60,718 bases of DNA from an uncultured Gammaproteobacteria bacterium (GTDB taxonomy: Bacteria; Pseudomonadota; Gammaproteobacteria; Nitrosococcales; Methylophagaceae): the NCBI GenBank assembly GCA_913042265.1, contig CAJWKF010000004.1, positions 1-60,718 of the forward strand, read 5' to 3'. Both the position numbers and the translations under genes were made by a program. How positions within the stretch are numbered: position 1 is the first letter of the stretch; every line of letters begins with the position of its first letter. Shown here piece by piece: positions 60,543-60,718 of this stretch. A model generated the notes under the pieces. The model was not told the origin of the DNA. It ran no database searches and was given only the letters and a program-made list of their open reading frames with translations.

Positions 60543-60675
60543 TTAAAGTGTCAAGGTTATCGAATATGATGGCCACTAGTTCGAAATTTTTCGACTAATA
60601 TAAACGGTGGGTCTCCAACTTATTGAGTTGATTCACAACATATATTAAAACTTATTTTTACGAGGTATTTATACC

Positions 60676-60718
60676 ATGAAAAAGCTTTTAATTAACATCC
60701 GGTACTGGCTAGCACCTG
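60676..60718 (+). CDS. Start of a gene truncated by the window edge (MKKLLINIRYWLAP...), product unknown
   Basis: ATG preceded by a gagg SD-like motif, open to the window end, downstream of the operator. Confidence 0.45.
   Translation, partial: MKKLLINIRYWLAP

Overview
This is a 60.7 kb chromosomal window from an AT-rich gammaproteobacterium. The tetrahydromethanopterin (H4MPT) genes suggest a methylotroph, possibly Methylophaga-like; that is inference. Most of it is ordinary core genome: petABC-sspAB, gltX, glyQS, gshB-apbE, uvrA/MFS/ssb, ampG-xth, rpsT, proB-obgE-rpmA-rplU, ispB-ferredoxin-hpnD-like, rluB, trpS, serS, crcB, tkt-gap-pgk-pyk-fba, mrcB, dapB, dnaJ-dnaK-grpE, dnaQ-rnhA, gloB, mscS-pyrD, a RIO kinase and a photolyase. 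I saw no rRNA, tRNA, CRISPR array, transposon or prophage. The strongest non-routine signal is the right edge (57896-60718). A MerR-family LitR/CarH-like regulator, apparently without the usual B12-binding residues, overlaps a photolyase gene. It faces, across a 468-bp intergenic region, a gene cut off by the window end. That intergenic region carries two near-identical 37-bp operator-like palindromes (TTATACAA-N10-TTGTATAA) exactly 176 bp apart, each overlapping a -10-like TATAAT. They sit inside a diverged duplicated promoter module with a second conserved block. Other points of interest are a three-gene H4MPT/C1 cluster, a perfect hairpin in the petA leader, an 8-codon leader peptide (or frameshift) before sspA, paired sigma32-like promoters for grpE and dnaK with identical spacing, a G9 tract in dnaJ, and the ssb terminator embedded in the ampG coding end. 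Nothing here can be shown to be a wholly new system from sequence alone; the light-response-type regulon at the right edge is the best candidate for follow-up.
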